Positions 45,957-57,552 of a stretch of DNA of 64,000 nt are shown here, piece by piece. This stretch comes from Bryum argenteum (lineage: Eukaryota; Streptophyta; Bryopsida; Bryales; Bryaceae), in the NCBI GenBank assembly GCA_037043015.1, contig CM073322.1, positions 20,984,364-21,048,363 on the forward strand. Direction: 5' to 3'. The notes under the pieces are model-generated. The model saw nothing but the letters and a program-made list of their open reading frames with translations. It was not told the DNA's origin and did not search any database. Every line of letters begins with the position of its first letter. Within the stretch, counting starts at the first letter, position 1. The translations under genes and the position numbers were made by a program.

Positions 45957-46320
45957 GGGGCACTTCACACTATGGCCGAAGGTCAAGAGGCCGTCGATTT
46001 CAGCCAATGAAATTGCAGGAAACCCTAGTTTCGGCCTCTCGAGCCTTCACACTAGAAGCCAAAGTCCACCGGCCGTCACTCTCCAAATGGCCTACATGGC
46101 AGCACTTTTTGACCAAGGCGACGGCCTCTCGACGTTTGTTTGGGTCCTGCATTTTGCAAGACCCAAACTATGGTCGAGAGTCCGTCAGATTTTAATAATA
46201 AAAAATTCAATTACAATATTTTATTGGTTATTTTCTGTAAATACCTTTGGACTCTCAACAAAGTTTGGACTCTCAATTCCACGGCCTCTCGACTTGGACG
46301 GCCATAGTGTGAAGCGCCCC
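45957..46320. mobile_element. Tourist-like MITE, TSD TTA
   Basis: A 364-bp element with ends GGGGCACTTCACACTATGGC and the inverse GCCATAGTGTGAAGCGCCCC, flanked by TTA at 45954-45956 and 46321-46323. TTA duplication with G-rich termini fits PIF/Harbinger-derived Tourist elements. The phrase GGCCTCTCGA is repeated inside. Confidence 0.88.
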
Positions 46321-46364
46321 TTATCATCATACTACTAAAATCATAACACCCAGCTGGACGTTTA

Positions 46365-46560
46365 CTTTAACTTTAACTTTTATTTTTACTTTATCTTTTA
46401 CTTTATCTTTTACTTTATCTTTTACTTTAACTTTTATTTTACCTTTTACTTTATATTTACTTTATATTTTACTTTACTTTTACTTTACTTTTACTATTAC
46501 TGTTACCTTTTACATTTTATGTTACTTTTTACTTCTATGTTTACTTCTTAACTGTACTTT
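46365..46560. repeat. (ACTTTW)n pyrimidine-rich microsatellite
   Basis: Imperfect TTTACTTTATCTTTTACTTT repeats, part of the Helitron 5' region. A GAAGTTGTGAAGTTGTGAGG-type low-complexity stretch follows at 46700-46880. Confidence 0.85.
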
Positions 46561-46907
46561 TACTTTTCCACAGTGTTTTTGAACGTTGAGTTTGTGGGTT
46601 TGTGAAAATGCACTTGTATGTTGCAATTCGAGCTTACACACAACACATTGCAAACTTTTTTGACACATTTGAGTTCAACACTTGAAGATTTATGACAAAT
46701 TGTGAAATTGTGAAGTTGTGAAGTTGTGAGGTTGTGATCTTGGAAGTTGGAATTTACAAACTTGGAGTTGCAAAATTGCAAGTTCAAGTTGTGGAGATTG
46801 AAATTGCAAGTTTTCAAGTTGAAATTGCGAGTTTTGAGGTGAGATTGCAAGTTTTGAAGTTGAAATTTCACAAATTGAAGTTCAGCTGCTGCGCGAGACA
46901 GCAGCTG

Positions 46908-47086
46908 GCGCAGTTCTGCGTTTCACAAAACTGCGCCCGCGCGAACGAACCGCGCGCGCAACTGCGCGCAGTCGCGTGGTTCTGCGTGAATTGCGCAGTT
47001 CGCGCAGAACCGCGCGACTGCGCGCAGTTGCGCGCGCGGTTTGTTCCCGCGGGCGCAATTCTGTGAAACGCAGAATTGTGCCGATT
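46908..47086. repeat. GC-rich hairpin, arms of about 80 bp
   Basis: Arms of about 46910-46987 and 47005-47085 are inverted (GCAACTGCGCGCAGTCGCG against CGCGACTGCGCGCAGTTGC). They are made of GCGC-rich words with a loop of 16-20 bases. It stands out strongly in AT-rich DNA and lies 520 bases before the Helitron reading frame. Confidence 0.9.
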
Positions 47087-47604
47087 GATGTTCCTGTTTT
47101 TTGTTTTTTGTTTTTTTATTTTTTATTTTTTTAAAATTTTTTATTTTATTTATTTAATTTTTTTTAAAATTTTTTTTAACCTAAATTTTTTATTTTTATG
47201 GAATGAATGATTCGTGAAGCACAGTGCATTGGAGGTAAACTTCTTGGAGTGGAGCAAGTGGTGGTAAACTTCTTGGAGTGGAGCAAGTGGTGGTAAACTT
47301 CTTGGAGTGGAATCTCTTGGAGCACAAGTCTAAAAGGTATTATCATTGACTTTACTCTTGTGATTTTAAAAAGATTGAAATTAGGATTTATAGTAGGATT
47401 TTTTTCCTACACTAAATCCTACTTTATAATAATTTTTGAAATCTTTGTTGGATTTACAGGGTTTAGAATAGGATCTTTGTTATCCTATATTAAATCTTAT
47501 ATTTTTGATAACCTTCGTTGAAATTTTGTAGACTTTATATGATTTATGATAGGATCTTCATCATCCTATCATAAATCCTACTTTTTTTATTGTCTTTTTA
47601 GACA

Positions 47605-50600
47605 ATGGCACGTGCTTTGTCTACCATTGATAATTTTCTAGATGTCAATGTTGATAGTGTTGGATCAATGTGCATCCAATGTCCAAAATGTTTGGCATTT
47701 CGTTTTAAAAAAGAAAAAAATACCATTTGTTGTTACAATGGCAAAATTGCCAATGAACATGTTAATCACCCAATTGTCCATCCAATGCTCAATGAGCTTT
47801 ATATGGGCACTACACCTAAATCTCGAGAGTTTATTAAATATATTCGAAAGTATAATCAAGCTTTTGCATTTACGAGTATGAGAAGTAAGTTTTAGAATCC
47901 TGCTATTGTTCTTGACGAACAGTACATGAATTTAGGTAGAGATATTATTCTTCACCAACACGGTGGAAATTTACTACGAATAAAAGAAATTCACCCAAAA
48001 CATTTATGCTTTATCCTATCCTTTGTTATTTCCCGAGGGACAATGTGGATGGTCACCGACTTTTAAAGCAAATCGGGAGTGACTTTAAAGTCATATGTCC
48101 AATATTTGCTTCAAAAGCGGCCGAAATCTAATGTACTACATAGGGTCGGTAGATTATTCCAAAGAATATGTGGTAGATCAATATTTACGTGTAGAACATG
48201 AAAATTTGTTATTCATTAGACAACATCAAAATGAACTTCGTGCGAGAATGCTATCGGGGATTGTAGATGCTTTGCAGAGGACAATAGAGCACGCATTGGG
48301 CGTCGCATTGTCTTACCCGCAACATTTATTGGCTCCCCTCGATACATGCAAAAACTTTTTCATGATAGTATGGTTTTGGTTAGAGTTTTAGGAAAACCCG
48401 ATTTGTTTGTGACAATGACGTGTAATCCGACCTGGCCCGAGATTCTTAATGAGCTTGAACCAGGTCAAAGTCCTCCAGATCGTCCAGATGTTGTTGTACG
48501 TGTTTTTGAACTTAAATTAAAAACTTTGATGGATGAGATTACCAAGAAGAATGTCATGGGAGAGACAATTGCTTTTTGTTACACTATTGAGTTTCAAAAC
48601 GTGGTCTTCCTCATGCACACATTCTTCTTTGGTTAAAAGACAAGGTCAATGACTGTCACCTTATAGATAGAATAGTATGTGCTGAGATTCCCGATTTAGA
48701 TAGACAACCTCAATTGTATGCCGTAGTTGCCAAACATATGATGCATGGACCTTGTGGTTTGGACAATCCCAATTGTCCATGCATGGAAGACAATAGTAGA
48801 TGTACAAAAAACTATCCTATGCAAGTTCGAGATACTACTGAGGTAGATGGTGATGGTCATGTTTTATACCGTCGTCGAAACCAAGGTCGATATGTCGAGA
48901 AACGTGTACATGGACAAATCGTTCGCTTAGACAATCGATGGGTTGTACCATACAATCCATATTTGATAGGTCGATTTAATTGTCACATTAATGTGGAAAT
49001 TTGTAGTTCGGTAAAAACAATCAAATACCTCCACAAGTATATTTTTAAAGGTCCGTGATCGTGGTATTGTAGAAACAGATGAAGTTGTAGATGAGATTAA
49101 AGATTTCTTGGAAGGTCGTTATGTGGCTGCCCAAGAAGCATGTTGGAGACTTTTTGGTTTTGAAACTAACAATAAGAGTCATAGTATTTGTCGTTTACCC
49201 GTTCACCTTCCCCGTCAACAATATGTTACTTTTGAGGAGGCAACATCTTTGCAAACGGTGATTGATCAAAATGCTGAGACTAAACTCACTAAGTTTTTTG
49301 AGCTCAATCGCCACATTCGTGCCTTGATTGCTTCTGGCAATCAAGGCAATCATATGCTTCTTCGTTACATGGATCTTCCACTCCATTACAAGTGGGATGT
49401 GAAGAAAAACATGTGGGAAAGAAGACTACGTAATATTAAAGTTTTTGGTAGGATAAATATGGTTCCCATGGGTACCGAGTATTTTACTTACGTTTGTTGT
49501 TGACTCATGTTGAGGCACCAACTTCATTTTATGACCTACTTTGTTTTAATGGTATTGTGCATTTAACGTACAAAGCCGCTTGTATTGCAAGAGGACTTTT
49601 ACATGATGATATTGAGTGGGAAAATTGTCTACAAGAGGCAACTCTCATTGCGTTGCCTAAGCATATTCGGGCGTTGTTTGCAACACTTCTTGTGTTTGGA
49701 CAACCACTAGATCCTCTTAGTTTATTAAGGAGTCATCTTGATGCTATGTCTCGATGATTGGCGCAATGATCAAAATCGCTATTGCAAAGCGATTTTGTCC
49801 ATTGAAGAATATTTGTCATCATCGATAAACATCTTACTGATTTTTTAATATCGAAGAATTGAATGAGTTTGGTTATCCAAACATTGTTGATGTTGGTAGT
49901 GATACCAATGACAATATTGATTTTGATAACCAAAACATTACTTTTCTAGAAGAGGATGTAGGTAGACTCAACGAAGAACAAAACATTGTTTTTAATGCAA
50001 ACACCTCTCTCTTTTTAAAATTCGATTCTTCAAATAGGCTTTTCTTTTTAGATGGTCCTGGTGGTACAGTAAGACTTTTTGTATAAACACCATATTAGGT
50101 TATCTTCGTGGTCGTAATGTCAAGTGTATGGCAATGGCAACAAGTGGAATTGCCGCATGCCTTTTGAATGAAGGGCTTAACGGCACATTCATCTCTTGCT
50201 ATTCCTTTACAAATTTGACGATGCATCAATTTGCAACATTAGTGCCCAATCTACATTAGGTCAAAGCTTACGTCAAGTACAATTGATTGTACTTGATGAA
50301 GCTTATCTTTGACATCGTTTTATGTATGAAGCTATAGATAGATCTTTGCGAGATATACGCGGTATAGACAAATCAAATGGCGGTGTTGTAGTTTTATATG
50401 GTGGTGATTTTCGCAAACTTTGCCCGTAGTTATGCGTGGAGGTCGCAAGCAAACTGTTGAGGCTTGCTTGCGACATTCATATTTATTTCCACCGATGCAA
50501 CATTTTCATCGACCACTAACATGCGTTTGCAAAGTCAACCGGACTTTCAACGATTTTTGCTAGATATTGGTGAAGGCAAAACCGGTCCAAAGGTAGATTT

Positions 50601-51307
50601 ACCGCCCAATTAGTTGCTCCTGGAAATTCTTTAGATGGTCTCATTGATGCTATTTTTGATGATCCGGTTGATTTTTCCGAACGTGTCATTTTGGTCATTC
50701 AAATGATGATGCTCAAGAAATCAACCGAAAAATTACCGATCGTTTACCCGGTGATGTGCATCAATGTTTTAGTGCTGACTTTGTTCACGAGAATGATGAA
50801 CATGCTCATCATTATCCCGTAGAGTTTTTGAATTCTTTACAATTGAGCGGTTTGCCTCCTCACCAATTAGATCTTAAATGTGGTCAATATTTGATGTTGC
50901 TTAGGAACTTGAATCCGGCAAAAGGTTTGTGCAATGGTAGTCGTTTGCGTCTTTTGCAAGTGTCTTCCAGTGTGTTGTTGTGCAAAATTGTAGAAGGACG
51001 CTATCGTAGCCAAGAGGTGTTGATTCCTAGAATCACCCATCATTGCAATGATAGCCGCTTGCCATTCACACTTTGCCGAAACAATTTCCTCACATCGGTG
51101 CTTTTGCCATGACAATTAACAAATCGCAGGGCCAATCATATGATCGAAGTCGGCATTTATCTTCGTAATGATGAAGTATTTAGCCATGGTCAATTATATG
51201 TGGCATTGTCTCGTGGTAGACATCCTGCAAACATTAAGGTTGCCAATGACAACAATGAAGCCGTGAGAACGGTGAAAAATGTTGTTTATCATGAGGTTTT
51301 TACATGA
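47605..51307 (+). pseudogene. Helitron Rep/helicase (RepHel) pseudogene
   Basis: Encoded an endonuclease-helicase for rolling-circle transposition. Pieces in order: N-terminal zinc-finger-like part (47605-47895, CPKCLAFRFKKE); Helitron-like N domain (GKPDLFVTMTCNPTWPEIL near 48390-48440); HUH motif LPHAHILLWL near 48610-48635; MMHGPCG (48738); catalytic two-tyrosine segment YLHKYIFKG (49026-49052); RLLLTHVEAPTSFYDL (49490-49540). The helicase follows with Walker A GPGGT (about 50053-50075), LIVLDEA (50283-50303), LYGGDF, and the C-terminal INKSQGQS and SHGQLYVALSRGRH (51183-51224). It is broken by one-base shifts near 48600 and 50068, a TGA after DEAYL (near 50311) and several more shifts and stops. 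Not functional. Confidence 0.95.
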
Positions 51308-52312
51308 CATTGTCATGTATAATATATTATTAATTCCTCTTAATTTTTACACCAGAAACAAGTGGATGGAAAAGTTAAGAGTTTGTTTCAAACTCTGCAT
51401 GTTTAGGGTTCATGCACGCTTCGGCGACGTCCCCTTCCATCCAATTGTATTCTTTTGGTGTTTATCATTATCATGTTATTGTTTCAAATGAGACATCTTA
51501 CAAGTTGTGTAAATGAAGATTGCTATACATAACCGGTCAAGAAACCACAATTGACATGTAACACACAAAAAACATGCATAAAAACAAATGTGATGAACAT
51601 ATTCTCAAGCTTTCAAAGTTTAGACTCTAAATTCTTCTTTTTGAAGACACTATAAAATTTCGATTTTCGAAAAAAATTGTCACAATCTTTTTTCTATCCT
51701 ACAAGATGAAAATGCACCTAATAAGTTCGAATCCGAAGTCGGAATTCAAAAAAAAAATGTATTTTGGGAGATAATAACTCACTGTTAAATTAATTCTGCA
51801 CAAAATACAATTTCATCCACACTGGATGAAAATATGTGCGATAGATGAAAAATCGCGAAGGGATGACAAATCTCACAGTGGATGCAAATCGCGCGTTGAA
51901 TGGAAAAAATGTTGGGGATGCAATGGATGAAAAATAGGTTATGGATGAAAGTTGTTGCAACCTCGCTCCCCACTTCAATTCTTTTACCACTCACATTTTT
52001 CTCAAAAATGATCGAAATGAAGCGCCGTTTGTTGCATCATACTTGAAAATGTTAAGATTTTGTTTGAGGAATGTCTGCTTCGGTCATATTGCATTCTTTT
52101 GGTGTTCAATTATATTGTCTCCCTTGAAGCAATGTATCATTCAATTGAAAAAGGTTATACTTTTGATTTTACAATTCAATGAATGTATATTTTCCAATGC
52201 AAACATTCTTTTGTTACCTTCCTTATTTTTTTACTTTCCTTTTGTGTAATAATATAAAAACCACATTAAAATGGTTGGACTAATGCGTTGCAACGCAAGC
52301 GCCAACCGCTAG

Positions 52313-52741
52313 TTATTATTATTTTTCTTACTTGTGGTTATGCTGATGTTGCAACCAGCCTGTCAGCTGATTGTACACTGCAATTTGATTTTCAAATTTG
52401 GCATGGGGTCCTTCTTGAGAAGAAAAGCCTGGCATCTATTACATAAGAAGCAATGGATATGAGGAACATGATTGTGTTTTTTTTTTTTTTTTTTGGACAC
52501 AAATAAAGGGTAACCTTTATTGCAGCAAAAGAGATATACAAGAGCCATGGCTCCGCCATGTATGATTGTGTTTTTTGAATGCACCATTAACAAAGTGCTA
52601 TTTACAGTGAGCTAGGGAGCCTTGCCCAACAAATCACCATACACCTCTGATAATACTGCCTACCTCAGAAGAACCTGGACTTCCACTTTACTGTACCACA
52701 TGTTAACTTTTGCACCAATCTGACTCACTTTTAGAACAGAT
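52313..52741. other. Intergenic stretch
   Basis: Immediately flanks the Helitron 3' end. Contains a 22-base T run near 52473-52494. No gene. Confidence 0.4.
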
Positions 52742-53055
52742 ATAGTAAGGTGTTCAGTAATGGCTCAAATTTTTCAGCCCATGAGAAATTAACAAGGATG
52801 TTACTTGCAAGTAACTTCTGTGCATGGCAGAAATTAGTAGAAAGATAGAGCAAGTGGAATTGTCATCATCCTTGGACTCTTCTACAACTAGCTATACATT
52901 TTTGGAGTTGGAAATATAGATATTCCTAGTCTAACGGTGTCTGCCCTAAAGTGATACCCTCTAGGGAACATGGTACTATCACATGGAGAAGCTATTGTGT
53001 ACTTGTGAGTGGAAATTACTAGATCTCCACTATGTGACCTGCTCCATTTTAGACC
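52742..53055 (+). repeat. Dispersed repeat R8, copy
   Basis: Has GTAAGGTGTTCAGTAATGGC, AGATAGAGCAAGTGGAAT and TAGATCTCCACTATGTGACC in the R8 order. Confidence 0.7.
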
Positions 53056-54065
53056 ACTTTACTTTAGTTCTAAGTGAAATTGTATGTGTTACTTTCTCTA
53101 TCTCTTTGTTACAATTGGTTGGTCGAGGGGGAGAATGTGGGTAGAATCTTGAACTGTCTCTTTGGATTGGATGGGGTTAATTGCATGAATGTGAAACAAA
53201 ACCCAAAAAGCTTGCATCGAACATCCTAAGGAGAGCAAGGAGCTTGTTGATCGATCCAGAGAGAATTGTTGACTGTATGAGTGGAGTTCTAGCTACTTGG
53301 AGGGAGTCACCCTTAGTAATTGGCGTGGAGCACATACCAAAAAGGAATCCTCTTAGTCTTTTTACCTTTCATTACGACGAGCTTACAAGTAAGTAAGTAG
53401 TCCAATTTTCCATTACCGAAAAGAGAATGTCACACCCCATATCATGTTAGCCAGGTAGAACCCTCAGAAAGAAAGAAAGACTGTATCATACACAAAATGA
53501 GCAATGAGCCATGAACCAAAGTAGAAAGTCAGGGAGAATCATGAAAGAACGAGAGGATGAGGCTCAATGGTATTGTACTGCCACAAGCACGGAAGATACT
53601 ACAGTAGATGCCACAATTAGGAGCTACCGAATTTTCCAAAGATCCGCTCCACGAGGGCCAGAGCGTGGTGGTGGCCTCCGATCCCAAAGATGCTGGCGAC
53701 TATTCGATCCGGCTCTAGCTAGCTAGCAAGCAAGCAAGCATATACAGTAACGAGAGCGCATCTGGTCCTTCCAGGCAGCAATATGGTAGGCTAGCAGCAC
53801 CATCATCAGAGCCTTGATGGTGCATGATTTCTTATAGTTTAAGCTCAGTGATGTTTGCTGTCTGTCGTAGACGCCGGAAGTTGATGGTGATTTCGCCATA
53901 GCTCGATCTTCCCTACACAATTGTGTGCGCCTCAAGTTTGGATTCATGGACCTACCGTTTCGCTTGCTTCTCATTCTACCTTCCTGTTAGTACTGTACTG
54001 AAGGACGCCTCAGTGATCGATGGTGAAGTCAACACCCTACTCCGTTCCTTTCTCTGCAACTATGA
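53056..54065. other. Intergenic stretch with possible captured coding scraps
   Basis: No gene supported. A 36-codon plus-strand frame (53608-53718, ATG to TAG) encodes SVVVASDPKDAGDYSIRL at its end, which looks protein-like. An 83-codon minus frame overlaps at 53723-53974. GC content is higher than in the flanks at 53560-53720 and 53860-53960. Neither frame matches a family I can name. Confidence 0.25.
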
Positions 54066-54069
54066 TTAA

Positions 54070-54329
54070 CCCCTAAGTCTCCTTGTTGAAAAACCGTCGG
54101 AGTCACAAAATTTGGCCTTCCTTTAGATTAAGCTCAAAAAATCTCAATCTAAGCATTATTTGAAAGATTCAACTGTAAGGTCTCAAATTTCACTTGACAT
54201 TCTTCTCACATACCAAATTTGAACTGTTCATTCTTCCCCATTTGTGAGATTATAATGGTCAAAGTTGGCTGAGTTTTTCTCCCGCAGAAACCTCCAAAAC
54301 CCGTTTCGGGTTTTAAGGAGAGTTAGGGG
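54070..54329 (+). mobile_element. TTAA-1 family element, copy f
   Basis: A 260-bp element with ends CCCCTAAGTCTCC and GGAGAGTTAGGGG, flanked by TTAA at 54066-54069 and 54330-54333. Confidence 0.94.
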
Positions 54330-54333
54330 TTAA

Positions 54334-56337
54334 TAAGGGTGGAGCTCTTGCCTTGGTTTAGCATGTATTGGTTCTATGAATTGGTTAAGATGAAATAAAA
54401 TATATGGGTGGAGTTTTCTTGCTTTTTATAGATAGAATCTCATAGTTTGAAGATTTATATTTTTCGATGGGATTTTAATATTCCAAATCTAGTGTCCTGT
54501 TCGCTCAATTATTTTGTTTGGGTTTTTGAGTTCGGAAGTTTGAGGATATCTCTGTGTGCATATAAAAAAACAATGATAAAAAAATAGAAATAAAATAAAA
54601 AAATAAAAAATAAAATGGTGATAGGAACAAAATGTAGTAGGGGATTAGAATTTTCTAGATAAACAACACTTTAAGTGACAAACATTCAGAATTTTACAAA
54701 GAGTGAAACTATCGTAAGAAAAAAGTACATTGGGATTAGGTGATTTTGAGAGAAAATGAACTTGGATTATATAGTTTTGAGAGAATGTGCAAGGATCAAA
54801 TTGTGTGAAGAGAACGAACACACATGGATTAGATTGTTCAAAAGATTGGGCAGTTTTAGAAAAGCTATAACTTGGGGGTTAGACAATCGTAAGAGAATGT
54901 TTAACGACTTAGGGATTATGGGATTTAGAGAGTCATTTAGGAAGTATAGATGGAATAAACAATCCTAGCAACAAGATGTCCCAACCAACCAAAAGAGAAT
55001 GGGATTGGACAATCCAAAAGAAAACAAAGGGCGATTAGCCATCTCAACTACATGTCCAAGAAGAACGAGATTGTAGAGTTCTCAAGAAGACAAATGGGGA
55101 TTAGACAATCTCTGTCAACAAAATGTCTGTCCGACAACTTGTAAAGACCATTGGGATTGGACATTTCCAAAGAAGATAAAGCCTGGGAATAAGACAATCT
55201 CGTCAAAATTGAACATGTCTAGTCAGAGATAGTCCCAAAGGATTAACCCCACTCTCATGATCGTAAACTATTGTTTGAAAGACATAGTAAATAGTTTCAA
55301 ATTGCAAAATCTCACCAACTTGTTTCTTATTTATTGAAACTCTTTTTACGAAATTTGTAACAAATCCTCATCATTTTTAGTGTCATAAATTGATGACAAA
55401 CATAAGACAATTGGATCTTCCCACACTGTAGCACTAATATCATCATACTGTATGGAACTAGAAACTTTCCAAAAAGCCAGGATCAGGTCCTTTACACCCA
55501 AGAACGATATTTTTTTTGGCTTGGGCTGAAGATGCTGCGGTCAGGATGAAAACCAGCTAGAAAAAATCCCTGTTCACACAAGCAACAAGACAAGCATAAA
55601 GACGAAAGGAGTTGTAAATGCGCGCTCGTGTCTCGTCGGTGTCGCCGCGGTGCATGGTCTCGGGATCCGTCCCCACGCACTTGGGTCATCGAGCACGCAG
55701 GTTCCCTGCATTGCCAGCTTGTCGCAAACGGCATTGTAGCATCGTCAGGCATTTGGGAATGCTCGAGCGCCTCGAGGCCGCGCTCAGTTTGTTTGAAGGG
55801 GCTGGGTGCCTGATCACAAGATCCCCAGTGCCACCGACTTGCGCGCAGCGTGCGCTATCGTTCGGGAGTGGCGATCGCTTGCTAAATGCCGTGGTTGCTA
55901 AATCGGGAAGGCGGGCGTAAAAGCAGCTTCTAGTTGCGGGCTCGCGGCCACCTACCCGCAAGACCCGGCCGCAGGCAGCCGTTGGGAGAGGATACGGGAG
56001 CCAGGGACGGAGCCAGGCCCATTCATCTACGGCTGTAGCCGCTGGAGTCCAGTCTTGGGGCGTGGACCCGGAGAAGGTGGTTGCCTGCTGTCGTGCCTTG
56101 GAGCCAAGTTATTTTCGGTCCAATCCACTGGAAAGCGGGCCTCCGTTCACGTGGTTGGGCAGTGCATTGGAACGTCAAGTGAAGGCGGCATTTGCACAGC
56201 CAGGTGGGTGGCTCTAGTTCGCCGCTTGGACGGCGTCATCATTTTGCTCTCCTTCGTGCAGGAGTGAGGAAGTTTTAGCGGAGAGCAGGCCTGTGCATGT
56301 GAGCCGAGACTTCCGTCATTCGAGGCTGTGTCAGTTT
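54334..56337. other. Intergenic stretch, GC-rich upstream part of the MIZ1-like gene
   Basis: 54334-55480 is AT-rich with GGGATTAGACAATC-type words repeated near 54880-55220. From 55600 the sequence becomes GC-rich, probably the distal promoter of the MIZ1-like gene. ORFs of 80-100 codons on both strands at 55492-55961 mirror each other and lack domains. Confidence 0.45.
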
Positions 56338-56466
56338 TGCCTCGGGGGTCTGCGCATCGAGATTTTGTCTCGGGGGGTGTGGCATCAAGAGTTTTTTCTC
56401 GGGGAGTGTGGCATCGAGAGTTTTGTCTCGGGGGGTGTAGCATTGAGAGTTTTGTCACGGGAGTGT
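56338..56466. repeat. Tandem repeat of about 32 bp upstream of MIZ1-like gene
   Basis: Four imperfect units of GTCTCGGGGGGTGTGGCATC followed by GAGAGTTTT, 215-340 bases before the ATG. Confidence 0.88.
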
Positions 56467-56679
56467 TTTTTTACTGTCGGTCTATAAGCCAGGGTGTCGA
56501 AGCCACATTTCATGTCATCTTGCTGGATTCAGGAGCGGTATTACATGTGAATCCCGGAGAGCGCGCAAGATGGGCTTGAACAGGTTATTGTTTGGTCGAC
56601 GAGCTATGGTCAGTCTCCGCTCGAACTGAAGGATTGATATCCAAGTTGCACCGACTTCGGTGCTCGGCGTGCGAATCAA

Positions 56680-57552
56680 ATGGGGAAGAGCTTTGTGGAC
56701 AGCAGAAAGGTGACGAGCAGCGTGAACGGGAAACGTGAACTTGTGCCCGCCGAAAAGCGTATTCCTAAACCCAAGAAAGTGTCGTCGATTCTGCGCGCAT
56801 TCTTCCATCTCTTGCCGCATCCCCTCTTCTCGTGTCGCGGCTCCGATGCGAGCCCCGAAAGTCATCAGCAATCAAACAACTGTGTCATCGGTAAGCTCTC
56901 GCGTCCTGGTGTCAAACCCTTTCTACCCGAGCTTGCCGTCTCTCACGTTGGAGGTTTTAGGAGTATTACACAGATCGGGGTTCCATCGCAACAAAGTTTC
57001 AGTTTCAGTTGGTTAGGATTCTGTGTAGCATCTCGCTTTTGGCGCATTTTCGCAAGCAGGATATTGAAAAAGCTTGCGAATGCAGGGACTTTATATGGTC
57101 AACGAAAGGGGCATGTTTTTTTAGCGATTCAAGACGACCCGAAGTGTTTTCCGCTCTTCATTCTGGAGCTGGCGACACCGACAAGCTCACTAGTGAAGGA
57201 GATGGCGTCGGGGCTGGTGCGCATCGCGCTGGAGTGCGAGAAGACAGCGGGTGAAGGGAAGTTACTGCTGCAGGAATCGACGTGGTCCATGTTCTGCAAC
57301 GGACGCAAGACGGGGTACGCGACGCGGCGGGACTGCACGGAGATCGACCGCCACATTCTGACGCTGGTGCAGGCGGTGTCCATGGGCGCCGGCGTGCTGC
57401 CCATGGCCAACGAGGGCTTCGAAGGCGAGCTCATGTACATGCGCGCGCGCTTCGAGCGCGTCATCGCGTCCGCGGACTCGGAGTCGTTCTACATGATGAA
57501 CCCGGACGGCAGCGAAGGGCCAGAGCTTAGCATCTTCCTCATGCGGGCCTAG
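56680..57552 (+). CDS. MIZU-KUSSEI1 (MIZ1/DUF617) family protein, two exons proposed
   Basis: Plant-specific family; Arabidopsis MIZ1 acts in root hydrotropism at the ER/cytosol. The frame is open from ATG 56680 to TAG 57550-57552 (290 codons), but residues 71-135 do not look like the family. Exons 56680-56890 and 57086-57552 are proposed. The donor is ATCG/GTAAGC, the acceptor TGCAG/GG, and the phase matches. Splicing yields CVIGTLYGQRKGHV, the expected domain start. The spliced protein has 225 residues. The MIZ1 domain covers about residues 69-223: LFILELATPTSSLVKEMASG, LVRIALECE, WSMFCNGRKTGYA, MGAGVLP, ELMYMRARFERVIAS, ESFYMMNPDG, GPELSIFLMR. The N-terminus has the basic linker and SILRAFFHLLPHP typical of the family. 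The 3' exon is very GC-rich. Confidence 0.93.
   Translation: MGKSFVDSRKVTSSVNGKRELVPAEKRIPKPKKVSSILRAFFHLLPHPLFSCRGSDASPESHQQSNNCVIGKLSRPGVKPFLPELAVSHVGGFRSITQIGVPSQQSFSFSWLGFCVASRFWRIFASRILKKLANAGTLYGQRKGHVFLAIQDDPKCFPLFILELATPTSSLVKEMASGLVRIALECEKTAGEGKLLLQESTWSMFCNGRKTGYATRRDCTEIDRHILTLVQAVSMGAGVLPMANEGFEGELMYMRARFERVIASADSESFYMMNPDGSEGPELSIFLMRA
56891..57085 (+). other. Proposed 195-bp in-frame intron of the MIZ1-like gene
   Basis: GTAAGC donor and TTGCGAATGCAG acceptor. The length is divisible by three and the intron has no stop in frame, so retention would still give a full-length protein with a 65-residue insert. Lower GC than the exons. Confidence 0.75.

Larger units (their letters stand above)
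46327..52312 (+). mobile_element. Helitron, decayed, about 6 kb with both ends
   Basis: Rolling-circle transposon. The 3' end is clear: a GCGTTGCAACGC hairpin, short spacer, then CTAG at 52309-52312 followed by host T. The proposed 5' end TCATACTACTAAAATCATAA (46327) follows host A and resembles plant Helitron 5' ends. It abuts the Tourist-like MITE duplication at 46321-46323. Inside, in order, are an (ACTTTA)n tract, a large GC-rich hairpin, the broken Rep/helicase gene (47605-51307) and an AT-rich tail. The 3' end is more certain than the 5' end. Confidence 0.85.

Noticed and set aside
55492..55961. ORFs of 86-100 codons on both strands
   Set aside because: They overlap each other in a GC-rich promoter-like region and none shows domains, so GC content alone explains them.
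57129..57464. Minus-strand 111-codon ORF in the MIZ1-like gene
   Set aside because: Shadow of the GC-rich third codon positions of exon 2; no family likeness.
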